A stretch of 9,950 nt of DNA from Methanobacteriota archaeon (GCA_009936765.1 JAACDL010000111.1:1-9950), one strand, 5' to 3'; positions 1 through 6,726 are shown, counted from the stretch's first letter. A program made the numbers and translations. Notes: a model not told the origin generated them from the letters alone.

Positions 1-272
1 AGATGTCTTTCTGCTTTGAATCGGCTGAATAATGCCCTACCCCACTTTTTGCCGATGTAATACCCAACAACACTTCCAAGCACGCTTGTGATTGTTATTA
101 CGCCCCATAGCCATAGGACGAGTGCTGAATCTCCTTGGGCGTTAACCAGCATTGGTAAAAATAGCAAATCAGGGGGTACTGGCTGGATGATTGCCTCGGT
201 GAAAGACATGGCTCCTAAACTCAGGGACCCAAATCCGTCGAACCATTCGACAATCGTCTCTTTCCACGACAT
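1..272 (-). CDS. DedA/VTT-family membrane protein, N-terminal part (cut by window edge)
   Basis: Reading the minus strand from the ATG at 272 gives 90 codons with no stop before the window edge, so the C-terminal part is missing. An in-frame TAG lies directly upstream of this ATG, which fixes it as the first possible ATG. The protein shows a DedA (SNARE-associated, VTT) N-terminus: a segment with F24, E26 and PVPPD at 31-35 followed by LLFLPM, then a hydrophobic helix at about 50-72 ending in the small-residue run GSVVGYYIGKKWGR (67-80). The F/E...PxPP...P stretch and the GYYIGKKWG turn are typical of the YqaA/DedA group. Family knowledge: these are integral membrane proteins tied to lipid scrambling or flipping and to membrane homeostasis; the substrate here cannot be told. 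It is divergent from nob1 with an 82-base gap. The family call is fairly safe, the subfamily is not. Confidence 0.8.
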   Translation of the reverse strand, partial: MSWKETIVEWFDGFGSLSLGAMSFTEAIIQPVPPDLLFLPMLVNAQGDSALVLWLWGVITITSVLGSVVGYYIGKKWGRALFSRFKAERH

Positions 273-307
273 CTAACCCATGGGGTGACAATCACACGAA
301 TGAACCC

Positions 308-317
308 TTTCTTAATC
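308..317. promoter_or_regulatory. Candidate AT-rich promoter element between divergent genes
   Basis: The 82-base gap between the DedA-like start (272) and the nob1 start (355) has one clear AT-rich block, TTTCTTAATC, centred near 312.5. It lies about 40 bases from one start and 42 from the other. With the usual archaeal spacing of about 25 bases from TATA box to transcription start, it could serve either direction and leave leaders of about 15 bases. It matches the archaeal TATA consensus only weakly, and no Shine-Dalgarno precedes either gene. Confidence 0.3.
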
Positions 318-354
318 GAAGTCTTGATTGCTGCAAAACCTGACCCCGTGTCAT

Positions 355-819
355 ATGCCGGTACTAGATACTGCAGCCTTGCTTCATTGGCCGGTAGAAA
401 GAATGGTCGGTGGGATTGTTGCTCATAGCCAATTAGAAGAGTTACGCCGCTTGTCACCTCAACGAGCAATGCTCATCGAGTCTATCGATATTGAGTGGAT
501 GAGTATGGGTACTGGTGACGCAGAGTCCGCAGCAGCCACGACTGGAGATCTTCCTCGTCTCAGCCCTGTTGATTTGGATATTCTTGCGCTTGCACTCGCA
601 ACTGGTGAAAAATTGTTTACCGATGATTATTCGTTACAGAATGTTTGCCGCGCTGTCAATCATCCATTCGAAGCGGTATCAAACAAAAGAAGTAGGCAAC
701 AATGGTCCTGGGAGTTGAGGTGTATTGGTTGTAGAGCAACTAAGAAAGCCGACTCTCAAAAAGAAGAAGAATGCGATATCTGCGGTTCACCGATGAAGGT
801 AAAGCGTTCGAGGAACTGA
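355..819 (+). CDS. nob1: Nob1-type PIN-domain endoribonuclease with C-terminal zinc ribbon
   Basis: Archaeal Nob1 is the endonuclease that trims the 3' end of pre-16S rRNA during late small-subunit maturation. The predicted protein is 154 residues, close to the usual archaeal length. The N-terminal PIN domain (about 1-110) begins MPVLDTAALL with the first metal-binding aspartate at D5. An SQLEEL helix supplies E28/E29, the SPVDLDILALA segment (70-80) supplies D73/D75, and FTDDYSLQNV (88-97) supplies D90/D91. The C-terminal part has four cysteines as two CxxC pairs (C123, C126, C140, C143), the zinc ribbon that separates Nob1 from toxin-type VapC proteins. I chose the ATG at 355 because PIN proteins begin a few residues before the first catalytic aspartate. 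A TTG at 328 would add nine unconvincing residues. No Shine-Dalgarno is seen, so the mRNA may be leaderless or short-leadered. Its stop lies 5 bases from the convergent tatA stop. Confidence 0.88.
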   Translation: MPVLDTAALLHWPVERMVGGIVAHSQLEELRRLSPQRAMLIESIDIEWMSMGTGDAESAAATTGDLPRLSPVDLDILALALATGEKLFTDDYSLQNVCRAVNHPFEAVSNKRSRQQWSWELRCIGCRATKKADSQKEEECDICGSPMKVKRSRN

Positions 820-824
820 ATTAT

Positions 825-1118
825 TCATTCCTCAGAGGCCGAGATCTCTTTCTCAACTTCTTCTGTAGTTTTACCAGTAGGGTCGATTCCTGCAGCTTCT
901 GCCTTTTGTGCAATCTCTACATCCTTGGTTTTTCCACCAGCGTCCAGGTCACTTTCAGTGTTGGTGGTTGATGGCATTGCAGTAACTTCATTCAATCCTT
1001 TTTGGAACTCACCTTTCGACTGACCGGCAGCCCTTGCGAGCTTAGGTAGCCTCTCTGCTCCAAACAGTAAGAAGAAGATAGCGAGCAGAATCATGATTTC
1101 AAATGGTCCGAACCTCAT
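825..1118 (-). CDS. tatA: Twin-arginine translocase subunit TatA/TatE
   Basis: TatA forms the pore-like oligomer that lets folded twin-arginine substrates cross the cytoplasmic membrane. The 97-residue protein begins MRFGPFEIM, followed by one membrane helix (about 6-19), the hinge FGAERLPKLARAAGQ (19-33; compare the family pattern FG..+LP.L.+..G) and an amphipathic helix to about residue 46. The remaining half is polar and acidic, with AGIDPTGKTTEEVEKEI near the end. I chose the ATG at 1118 rather than the ATG at 1160 because TatA proteins start a few residues before the F-G-P motif and because a Shine-Dalgarno-like GAGGG lies six bases upstream of it. It follows the MoaD-like gene on the same strand after 53 bases, so it may share that transcript. 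No tatC or Tat substrate is visible in the window. Confidence 0.9.
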   Translation of the reverse strand: MRFGPFEIMILLAIFFLLFGAERLPKLARAAGQSKGEFQKGLNEVTAMPSTTNTESDLDAGGKTKDVEIAQKAEAAGIDPTGKTTEEVEKEISASEE

Positions 1119-1124
1119 TTTGTT

Positions 1125-1129
1125 CCCTC
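1125..1129 (-). promoter_or_regulatory. Shine-Dalgarno site of tatA
   Basis: On the minus strand GAGGG is followed by six bases and the ATG at 1118. This supports the internal start over the upstream ATG at 1160, and fits translation from within a two-gene message with the MoaD-like gene. Confidence 0.55.
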
Positions 1130-1171
1130 TGTTATACCCGAGTGGCTCCCGCTTTGTCAATCAATCGGCTG

Positions 1172-1405
1172 TTAGCCGCCAGAAACAGGTGGAAGGAGAG
1201 CAACTTCATCTCCTTCATCTAATGGTTCATCTTCACCCACTTGTTGACCGTTAATGCTGACCATAAGTCCCTGACTGAGCCACATGTCAATCCCAATCTC
1301 TTCCAATAGGAAACGTACAGATGAACTAGGAGGGACCTCAATATTATGCTCCCTGCCCCCAATCTGTTCAGCTAGAGGTCCAAAAGCAATCACTTTCACC
1401 TGCAT
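1172..1405 (-). CDS. MoaD/ThiS-family ubiquitin-fold sulfur carrier or SAMP-like modifier
   Basis: The 77-residue protein has the beta-grasp pattern of MoaD: MQVKVIAFGPLAEQIGG at the start (first strand and helix), EVPPSSSVRFLLEEIGI (23-39), the strand LMVSINGQQV (47-56), and the canonical ending DEGDEVALLPPVSGG. The terminal Gly-Gly is the site that E1-like enzymes adenylate and then thiocarboxylate. Family knowledge: such proteins give sulfur to molybdopterin synthesis or to tRNA thiolation, and in archaea some (SAMPs) are also attached to lysines of target proteins. The sequence alone does not choose between these. It is at the short end for the family. The start is the ATG at 1405, just before the first strand; a much longer upstream reading is only antisense to the ABC ATPase gene. 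It is divergent from that gene by 52 bases and upstream of tatA. No E1-like or MoaE gene is nearby. Confidence 0.85.
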   Translation of the reverse strand: MQVKVIAFGPLAEQIGGREHNIEVPPSSSVRFLLEEIGIDMWLSQGLMVSINGQQVGEDEPLDEGDEVALLPPVSGG

Positions 1406-1426
1406 GACCACGCTATTGAGCACCAA

Positions 1427-1434
1427 CTTATCAA
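1427..1434. promoter_or_regulatory. Candidate shared TATA-like element of a divergent gene pair
   Basis: The block CTTATCAA is the only AT-rich patch in the 52-base gap between the MoaD-like start (1405) and the ABC ATPase start (1458). Its centre lies about 25 bases from one start and 27 from the other, the distance expected from an archaeal TATA box to a transcription start. Both genes lack a Shine-Dalgarno, so both could be leaderless. The match to the TATA consensus is weak. Confidence 0.4.
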
Positions 1435-1457
1435 CCCGTGGCGGCGTGTGCGGTACA

Positions 1458-2138
1458 ATGGCAGTCGCACTGGCATGTGAAGGGCTTTGGAAGATATACG
1501 AAATGGGCGACGAAAAAGTCCAGGCCGTAAGAGGAATCGACCTTGAGATTAAGCAAGGCGAGATGGTTGCTATTATGGGCCCATCCGGTTGCGGAAAGAC
1601 TACTCTCCTCAATATTCTATCTGGTATTGATGATCCCTCTGCTGGACAAGTGGAAGTTGCTGGGAAGCCACTATTTGGTATCAGTGACGATGAAAGAACA
1701 AATCTCCGAGGCAGAGAGATGGGTTTCATATTCCAGAAGTTCCATCTCTTAGAAGTGATGAATGCAGTAGAGAATGTCGAAATTCCACTTTTGTTGTTGG
1801 GAGATGAACCTTCTGTTGCGAGAACCAAAGCCCTTGATGCGCTGGAAAAAGTAGGTTTAGGCGACAGAAGTGAACACAGGCCCGCTGAATTGTCGGGCGG
1901 GCAGCAACAGAGAGTTTCCATCGCTAGGGCACTTGTTCACAAGCCCTCTGTGATATTGTGTGACGAACCAACAGGTAACTTAGATTCGACAACTAGCGAC
2001 CAAGTCATGGAGTTGCTACTGGATTTGAATCAATCGGGTTCAACTCTGATTATAGTCACTCATGACAATGCTATTGCAAAACATTGCTCCCGTATTATTC
2101 GAATCTCGGATGGCCGTATATTGAATGAAGAGGAATAA
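1458..2138 (+). CDS. ABC transporter ATP-binding protein, MacB/LolD/FtsE class
   Basis: This is the cytoplasmic ATPase of a MacB-type transporter whose membrane partner is the next gene. At 226 residues it has the normal size for the class. All nucleotide-binding motifs are present: Walker A GPSGCGKTT (41-49), Q-loop FIFQKFHLL (90-98, Q93), ABC signature LSGGQQQRVSIARAL (145-159), Walker B VILCDEPTGNLD (165-176) with catalytic E170, and the switch histidine in VTHD (H202). The GNLDS after Walker B and the short helical domain fit the LolD/MacB/FtsE group. The start ATG at 1458 precedes the first strand (ALACEGLWKIYE). Reading further upstream would only overlap the MoaD-like gene on the other strand. 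No Shine-Dalgarno is seen, suggesting a leaderless mRNA. The stop is 2 bases before the permease start. The substrate is unknown; a LolCDE lipoprotein role is unlikely in an archaeon without an outer membrane. Confidence 0.93.
   Translation: MAVALACEGLWKIYEMGDEKVQAVRGIDLEIKQGEMVAIMGPSGCGKTTLLNILSGIDDPSAGQVEVAGKPLFGISDDERTNLRGREMGFIFQKFHLLEVMNAVENVEIPLLLLGDEPSVARTKALDALEKVGLGDRSEHRPAELSGGQQQRVSIARALVHKPSVILCDEPTGNLDSTTSDQVMELLLDLNQSGSTLIIVTHDNAIAKHCSRIIRISDGRILNEEE
2130..2134 (+). promoter_or_regulatory. Shine-Dalgarno site of the permease gene inside the ATPase end
   Basis: GAGGA within the last codons of the ATPase gene lies six bases before the permease ATG at 2141. With the 2-base gap between genes, this points to a single message and coupled translation. 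Confidence 0.6.
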
Positions 2139-2140
2139 AG

Positions 2141-5100
2141 ATGCTATTCGAAACCTTGGCAGTAATTGTGTTGATCTTACCGATCAGCGCAAGCTCTGCA
2201 TGGGGTTTGAGAAATGACTTCTTCAAGAAATGGTATATTGTAATTCTAGCATTAGGTCCAATTATCGATGCTTGGATAATTTGGTACTTATTGAATTGGC
2301 TTGAATTAGGCTTTGTCGCAACCTGGGGTTGCACTATTTCAGCAGGTCTAATCTCATGCGTATTTTTGCAACCTTTGTTGTCTCCTCGGCGCCTGGTAGT
2401 GTTCCGCTTATCTTGGCAGCAAGTCAAACGTAGGCCAAGGCAGGCGGCTCTAATGATGGCTGGATTGCTAATCGCTTCATCAATTATTACATCTTCACTT
2501 GTAGTGGGCGATAGCCTAGATGCAACTTTGAGTAAAGAAGTAGAATCGGTATACGGAGATACTGATTTATTGATTTACCAAAAAGATAGACGAACTGGTT
2601 TTTCCTATGATATGGATTTGAATTTGACAACTATATTCGGGCAATCACTTCTAGCGTCTGGTTTAGCAGATCAATGGAGTCATGGCTTGGACACTACTGC
2701 TACTTTATCTCGAGCAGATGGTCTGGCAATACCATCAGCAGGGTGGTACGCATATTCTGGGTGGGAAGGGGTTGCTATCAATCAAGTCGCCTCTGATGAG
2801 TTGGAATTAATTGCTGGTGATTTGGTAGAAGTATCTTGGTACTCATATTCTGATGATGCTGAGCTGATTAGAACATCTGAGAATGTGACGATAGGTTCTG
2901 TAATCGAGATGGAGGGCCGTGGTGCAATGAGTGGGACAAATTCACCTGCAATCTTCACTTCACTCGAGTTGAGCCAACAATTACAATCTAAAAGTTGGAA
3001 AGTTAACATGCTCAGAGTGTCCATGTTTGAGGATTTAGGAGCCTCTGAAAACATACCTGATGTCAAATTATTGTTCAATCAATTGATTGATTACGAATCC
3101 GCTGGGTTTGATATTAATGCAGATGGCGATGCGATTTCCATCTCCAACGGGGTTGGTTTGGGCCGCCTAGATTCAACATTCATGGAGTCTTGGAATGAAA
3201 ACTCGACAATGATTCTCGATGGTGGAACTGCTATGGAGGTTCTTCAAATTCCTCTGAAGCAAATCGAACAATCTGCGAAAATAATGACTCTCCCTGACGA
3301 TAGAGTCGATGAGATTCTAATTACCGATGAAGGAGATTGGTATGTTTCAGGTGGAGCAGTATCTTTCCAAATTGATAGGGGTGGTTCCAGTCACGGATGG
3401 GAAGTCCCCAATGGAGGGCTGATAAATGATGTAACATTACTCAGCGATTCTCTTTTAGTCGCACATAGTGATGGTTTGAGTGAAATTCCTAACGATAGAG
3501 ATGAAGATTTAATTCACCATTCTGAAGGAGAAGAGGTCCTAATAGCGGCTTTCTTACCTCAAGGACTTCCCGATTTGCCCTCTACTATATTTTCGATGGA
3601 TTATCTGAATAATTCAGGCGAAGATTGGATTGCAGTAAAACACCTGACTGGTAATGAAGTGCATCAATATGTAGGTGGGGAATGGGTGGAATCTACAATT
3701 TCAGGTGAATGGCTAGCATTCGATGAAGAAGTTTTGATTGGAACTCCAAATGGTTGGATTACTTCTTCGGGAACATCTTCCCCATTAGGTTTAGATGCCA
3801 TGAAAGGCGGTCTGTTGGCCGATAACAGCACTTTGTACAAATTTAATGGCCAAGTAAATCTACTATCGAGTTACGATTCAATATGTGATAAGAGGGTATT
3901 TGCGCATGACGGAGAAGTTCTGTGTTCTACTGCATTTGGAGTGATAGTCGACGATGGTGAATTGTCCCCGCGCCTTCCAGTTACAGTTGACATTGGCGGA
4001 TTTGGTATAATGCCACAATTGTTGTTGGCTACAGATGGTGCATTATCTCCGGCCAAAGGTGACATTCTAATCTCATCTAGGCTATCTTATCTTAACTCTT
4101 CAGAGAATGTTCTGCTAAATGGTTTAGTTCCGTGGGCATATGGTGATCAATTACCTCTAACCTTGGAAATAGAAGGAAACATGTCGTCAATAGATGCTCC
4201 TGGTTTGGAGGAATTAGAATCAATAATAATCGGTTTTGTCAACTTGTCGGATGGTGAAGAATTAGCTGCAGCATCCGAAGGGGAGCGTAGTATTCTGGTA
4301 ATCAATGGCGGAAACCAGACTTCTGTTGTGATTTGGCTGAATAATGTGTCTGGCGTAGATTCGATGAATCTCAAGATAGTGGCTGCCAAAGAGGAAGCAC
4401 TAGCTGCTGCCAGTGAGGGTGCAGGCGCTCTATCTGCTATGTTCCTAGTCTTCGGAGCATTCACAATAGGTGCTGGTATTCTATTGGTTCTAACTATCGT
4501 GATGATGCTTGCAGATAGTCGAAGGTCAGATGAAGCCATTATTCGGGCGATTGGACTGAAACGTTCAGACATGCGCTCCCTATCTCTGATGGAGGGGATG
4601 ATGACCTCGTCCGCAGCATCAATTCTTGGCGGAGTGTTTGGTTTATTCTTGGCTTGGTTAATTTCCTTAGCATTCAACAGTGTGTTTGCCAGTGCGGGAG
4701 TTGACGGAGTCTCATTTTCATTCAGTTATGACAGCATGCTTATCGGTGCATCATACGGGTTCTTGATAGCGATGGTTACACTTTGGCTTACCGCATTTTG
4801 GACTAGCCGTCTCAATATCGTACAAGCTCTTCGCAATCTTTCACCTATGCGCAGCAGAGGGATTCCATGGTGGCTAATGCTGTTATTGATCGTGTTTATT
4901 GGAGGCGGAATGTTGTCAGGATTAACAATACTAACAATCGATTCATCATCTTCACTAAGATTCGCCTTGTGGCACATTATGGCTTCTATGGTGATTATTG
5001 GTTTAGTCCCGGTTTTCACATATGTTCTTCCACATGTTATGGGCTGGCCAATACGCAATACTGGCCGTAATACAATGGCTACAATGGGTATTTGTCTATT

Positions 5101-6496
5101 TTTGTGGGCTTTGTCTCCTGATTCGTGGGCCCCTGTGGATGCGGGCATTCAACCGGATGAAATCACCTTTGCCGTTTTGGGAATGGTACAAGTGTTTGCA
5201 GGTGTGATGGTTCTATCAGGACTTGCTCCGCGTGTGGCGTCTTGGCTAGTGGCCCGATCTATTTTCACCAAACGTTTTGGCCCAGTAGTCAAGGTGTCAT
5301 TGGCGCACCCTTCGGCTTCCCCAATGAAGACTGCAGTGATTATGGGTATGTTTTCACTTACAGTGTTTAGCGTAATTGTTCTTGCAGGTTACTCGGTACA
5401 ATTCCAGGAGCATTCCGCAGGATATGTGGAAGATGCAAGTGGAGATTTTGAGATTCTTCTTTCATCTTCGAGACAAGTTCCATTGGAACTCTCTTCCAAT
5501 CCCGATGAATGGGGCCTAAAGGAAACCTCGCCATCAGATATTGATGCGGTTGGACGGGTAAATCGAGCAGTCGTTTGGGTCGATGATGGTGATGAGAAGA
5601 TTGGCTATATTTTACGGGGTGTAGATTCAGGATTTATCGAACATGGAGGCATACCATTGGAGGACTGGGATCGCTCATTAGGAAGTACTCAAGCAGAGGC
5701 GTGGGACTCCCTAAATTCGAATCCAAATGTGGTGTTCGTAGATAGTTCATTTGCTCTAATCGATCCCAACACGGGGGAGTCACTTGTGGGGATTACTCTT
5801 CCAATTGGAAAATCGATTTCGCTAATTGATATAACGAACCCTGGAAATAGCAGAAATGTGACGGTTGGTGGCATACTTTCCGAGTCAAGTCAGTTGTTCT
5901 CTCAGGGCATATGGATGAATGGAGAAATAGTTGATGAGCAATACGGCGGAGTCGTCACTAGAATCTATGTTTCTCATGATGCGGATTCAAACTCTGCAGA
6001 ACTTGAAGAATCATTGTCTAAGGACCTCGCATCAAAGGGAGTTTATTCTTCTGTTATCGAAGAAGAAATCTTACTGATACTCGGGCTAGTTTACGCGATT
6101 TTATCTATATTCCAAGCATACTTAGCTCTAGGACTAATTGTGGGAATTGCTGGAATCGGAGTTGTAACTTATCGTTCAGTTTCCGAAAGGTCTGGCGAAA
6201 TTGGAATGCTAAGGGCCCTAGGTTTCCGTAAGAAAATGGTAATGGGCGGAATGATACTTGAAGTCAGTTGGACTTCACTCCTAGGTATGCTGAATGGAGC
6301 AGTTGTTGCAATGATGTTCCATCTTGCCCTTTACCGTACGTTCTGGGAAGACCAAGGCGTAGATCTGATACTACCTTGGGTTGAAGTATTGACAATTGTA
6401 ATAGGCGGCTGGATATTGGTATTGATTGCAACTTGGATGCCAGTCTCTAAAGCGACTAAAGTCACTCCATCTCAGGCACTATCTTCGCTTGATTAA
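2141..6496 (+). CDS. Giant tandem FtsX/MacB-type ABC permease with a large extracellular insert
   Basis: This 1451-residue protein is the membrane partner of the ATPase 2 bases upstream. Three hydrophobic helices come first (about 3-23, 31-54, 56-76). Module 1 then starts at FRLSWQQVKRRPRQ with a helix at 101-123, a huge extracellular domain (about 124-760), and three helices at about 765-790, 818-848 and 864-887. Four more hydrophobic segments follow (about 909-930, 943-964, 977-991, 1007-1028). Module 2 has a helix at 1064-1085, a smaller extracellular domain (about 1086-1308) and helices at about 1310-1343, 1370-1395 and 1411-1432. Both modules carry the FtsX hallmark after their second helix: SDEAIIRAIGLKRSDM (796-811) and SGEIGMLRALGFRKKM (1351-1366), and both end in an ALRNL/ALSSL-like tail. 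Two-module permeases such as E. coli YbbP are about 800 residues, so this one is far larger. Family knowledge: MacB-type systems mostly transmit motion across the membrane rather than passing substrate through a channel. The substrate or partner is unknown. Residues 383-635 look like a beta-propeller (separate entry). Confidence 0.9.
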   Translation: MLFETLAVIVLILPISASSAWGLRNDFFKKWYIVILALGPIIDAWIIWYLLNWLELGFVATWGCTISAGLISCVFLQPLLSPRRLVVFRLSWQQVKRRPRQAALMMAGLLIASSIITSSLVVGDSLDATLSKEVESVYGDTDLLIYQKDRRTGFSYDMDLNLTTIFGQSLLASGLADQWSHGLDTTATLSRADGLAIPSAGWYAYSGWEGVAINQVASDELELIAGDLVEVSWYSYSDDAELIRTSENVTIGSVIEMEGRGAMSGTNSPAIFTSLELSQQLQSKSWKVNMLRVSMFEDLGASENIPDVKLLFNQLIDYESAGFDINADGDAISISNGVGLGRLDSTFMESWNENSTMILDGGTAMEVLQIPLKQIEQSAKIMTLPDDRVDEILITDEGDWYVSGGAVSFQIDRGGSSHGWEVPNGGLINDVTLLSDSLLVAHSDGLSEIPNDRDEDLIHHSEGEEVLIAAFLPQGLPDLPSTIFSMDYLNNSGEDWIAVKHLTGNEVHQYVGGEWVESTISGEWLAFDEEVLIGTPNGWITSSGTSSPLGLDAMKGGLLADNSTLYKFNGQVNLLSSYDSICDKRVFAHDGEVLCSTAFGVIVDDGELSPRLPVTVDIGGFGIMPQLLLATDGALSPAKGDILISSRLSYLNSSENVLLNGLVPWAYGDQLPLTLEIEGNMSSIDAPGLEELESIIIGFVNLSDGEELAAASEGERSILVINGGNQTSVVIWLNNVSGVDSMNLKIVAAKEEALAAASEGAGALSAMFLVFGAFTIGAGILLVLTIVMMLADSRRSDEAIIRAIGLKRSDMRSLSLMEGMMTSSAASILGGVFGLFLAWLISLAFNSVFASAGVDGVSFSFSYDSMLIGASYGFLIAMVTLWLTAFWTSRLNIVQALRNLSPMRSRGIPWWLMLLLIVFIGGGMLSGLTILTIDSSSSLRFALWHIMASMVIIGLVPVFTYVLPHVMGWPIRNTGRNTMATMGICLFLWALSPDSWAPVDAGIQPDEITFAVLGMVQVFAGVMVLSGLAPRVASWLVARSIFTKRFGPVVKVSLAHPSASPMKTAVIMGMFSLTVFSVIVLAGYSVQFQEHSAGYVEDASGDFEILLSSSRQVPLELSSNPDEWGLKETSPSDIDAVGRVNRAVVWVDDGDEKIGYILRGVDSGFIEHGGIPLEDWDRSLGSTQAEAWDSLNSNPNVVFVDSSFALIDPNTGESLVGITLPIGKSISLIDITNPGNSRNVTVGGILSESSQLFSQGIWMNGEIVDEQYGGVVTRIYVSHDADSNSAELEESLSKDLASKGVYSSVIEEEILLILGLVYAILSIFQAYLALGLIVGIAGIGVVTYRSVSERSGEIGMLRALGFRKKMVMGGMILEVSWTSLLGMLNGAVVAMMFHLALYRTFWEDQGVDLILPWVEVLTIVIGGWILVLIATWMPVSKATKVTPSQALSSLD
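3287..4045 (+). other. Beta-propeller-like repeat region in the permease extracellular domain
   Basis: Residues 383-635 of the permease hold about six repeats of the form hydrophobic strand, [T/S/A]xxG turn, hydrophobic strand, as in two-component-regulator and WD-like propellers. Examples are SLLVAHSDGLSEIP (437-450), DWIAVKHLTGNEVHQY (495-510), VLIGTPNGWITSSG (531-544), GLLADNSTLYKFNG (557-570) and EVLCSTAFGVIVDDG (592-606), with a weaker first copy at about 399-411. Each is preceded by a strand such as VDEILITDEGD or GEWLAFDEE. Spacing is irregular (about 27 to 58 residues), and a cysteine pair (C582, C595) lies in the last blade. The propeller reading is inferred from the strand pattern by eye. 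Confidence 0.5.
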
Positions 6497-6523
6497 TTAT
6501 CTTAGTTAGTTATTATCTTAGTT
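6496..6523. repeat. 12-bp direct repeat with 16-bp period just after the permease stop
   Basis: ATTATCTTAGTT occurs at 6496-6507 and again at 6512-6523, identical over 12 bases. The first copy begins on the last base of the permease stop codon. The repeats are T-rich and could help end transcription, bind a regulator, or be a simple slippage duplication. The rest of the gap from 6497 to 6732 holds no gene I can support, only the elements listed separately. Confidence 0.6.
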
Positions 6524-6615
6524 GCGGGATAGAATACACAAACACATTGTACCATGTAGTGCTTATTTCAATTATTAATACTAATTCTTTCAGTGAAAAA
6601 GAGTCACTAAGCGGC

Positions 6616-6641
6616 ATAGAGATGTAAGATTAAATCTCTAT
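6616..6641 (+). terminator. Inverted repeat, possible terminator or operator
   Basis: ATAGAGAT (6616-6623) pairs perfectly with ATCTCTAT (6634-6641) around a 10-base loop, and three more T follow. It lies 120 bases after the permease stop and about 40 bases before the TATA-like box of the surface-protein gene. It could be a weak terminator of the transporter operon or a binding site for a dimeric regulator. The stem is AT-rich and the T-run short, so the terminator call is weak. Confidence 0.35.
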
Positions 6642-6677
6642 TTTGGCGATGCGTAATCGAATCGTCCTTGCCAACTC

Positions 6678-6685
6678 CTAAATAC
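6678..6685 (+). promoter_or_regulatory. Candidate TATA box for the surface-protein gene
   Basis: CTAAATAC at 6678-6685 resembles an archaeal TATA box. The usual 25-base spacing would place the transcription start near 6707 and give a leader of about 26 bases holding the Shine-Dalgarno. A second AT-rich patch at about 6568-6592 is an alternative that would give a longer leader. Confidence 0.45.
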
Positions 6686-6719
6686 CCTATATGCCGTCGG
6701 GAGAGCAACCGACCCTTTT

Positions 6720-6726
6720 GGAGGAG
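6720..6726 (+). promoter_or_regulatory. Strong Shine-Dalgarno site deciding the surface-protein start
   Basis: GGAGGAG lies six bases before the ATG at 6733. It is the best Shine-Dalgarno in the window and rules for the ATG at 6733 over the in-frame ATGs at 6691 and 6727. A short GC-rich inverted repeat, GTCGG (6696-6700) with CCGAC (6709-6713), lies just upstream. Confidence 0.75.

Noticed and set aside
221..469. 82-codon open frame on the minus strand overlapping the start of nob1
   Set aside because: It overlaps both the DedA-like start and the PIN domain of nob1 and resembles no family; its neighbours in other frames are convincing.
355..819. VapC-type toxin of a toxin-antitoxin pair
   Set aside because: The PIN domain alone could suggest this, but the C-terminal four-cysteine zinc ribbon is typical of Nob1 and no antitoxin gene lies upstream.
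1131..1138. GTTATACC, read on the minus strand as a TATA box GGTATAAC for tatA
   Set aside because: Its centre is only about 16 bases before the ATG at 1118, too close for an archaeal TATA box; the start there would cut off the F-G-P motif. The Shine-Dalgarno explains tatA expression better.
1284..1457. 58-codon N-terminal extension of the ABC ATPase
   Set aside because: It is antisense to the MoaD-like gene and precedes the normal start of the ATPase fold.
1406..1921. Minus-strand reading that would extend the MoaD-like protein to 249 residues
   Set aside because: The extra 172 residues are antisense to the ABC ATPase motifs and look low-complexity; the beta-grasp fold begins at the ATG at 1405.
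4147..4677. 176-codon minus-strand open frame inside the permease gene
   Set aside because: It is the antisense of hydrophobic and Ser/Ala-rich permease sequence, which often lacks stops; it has no recognisable domain.
2141..6496. LolC/LolE lipoprotein-release permease
   Set aside because: The fold class matches, but the likely host is an archaeon without an outer membrane, and the extracellular domains differ greatly in size from Lol proteins.
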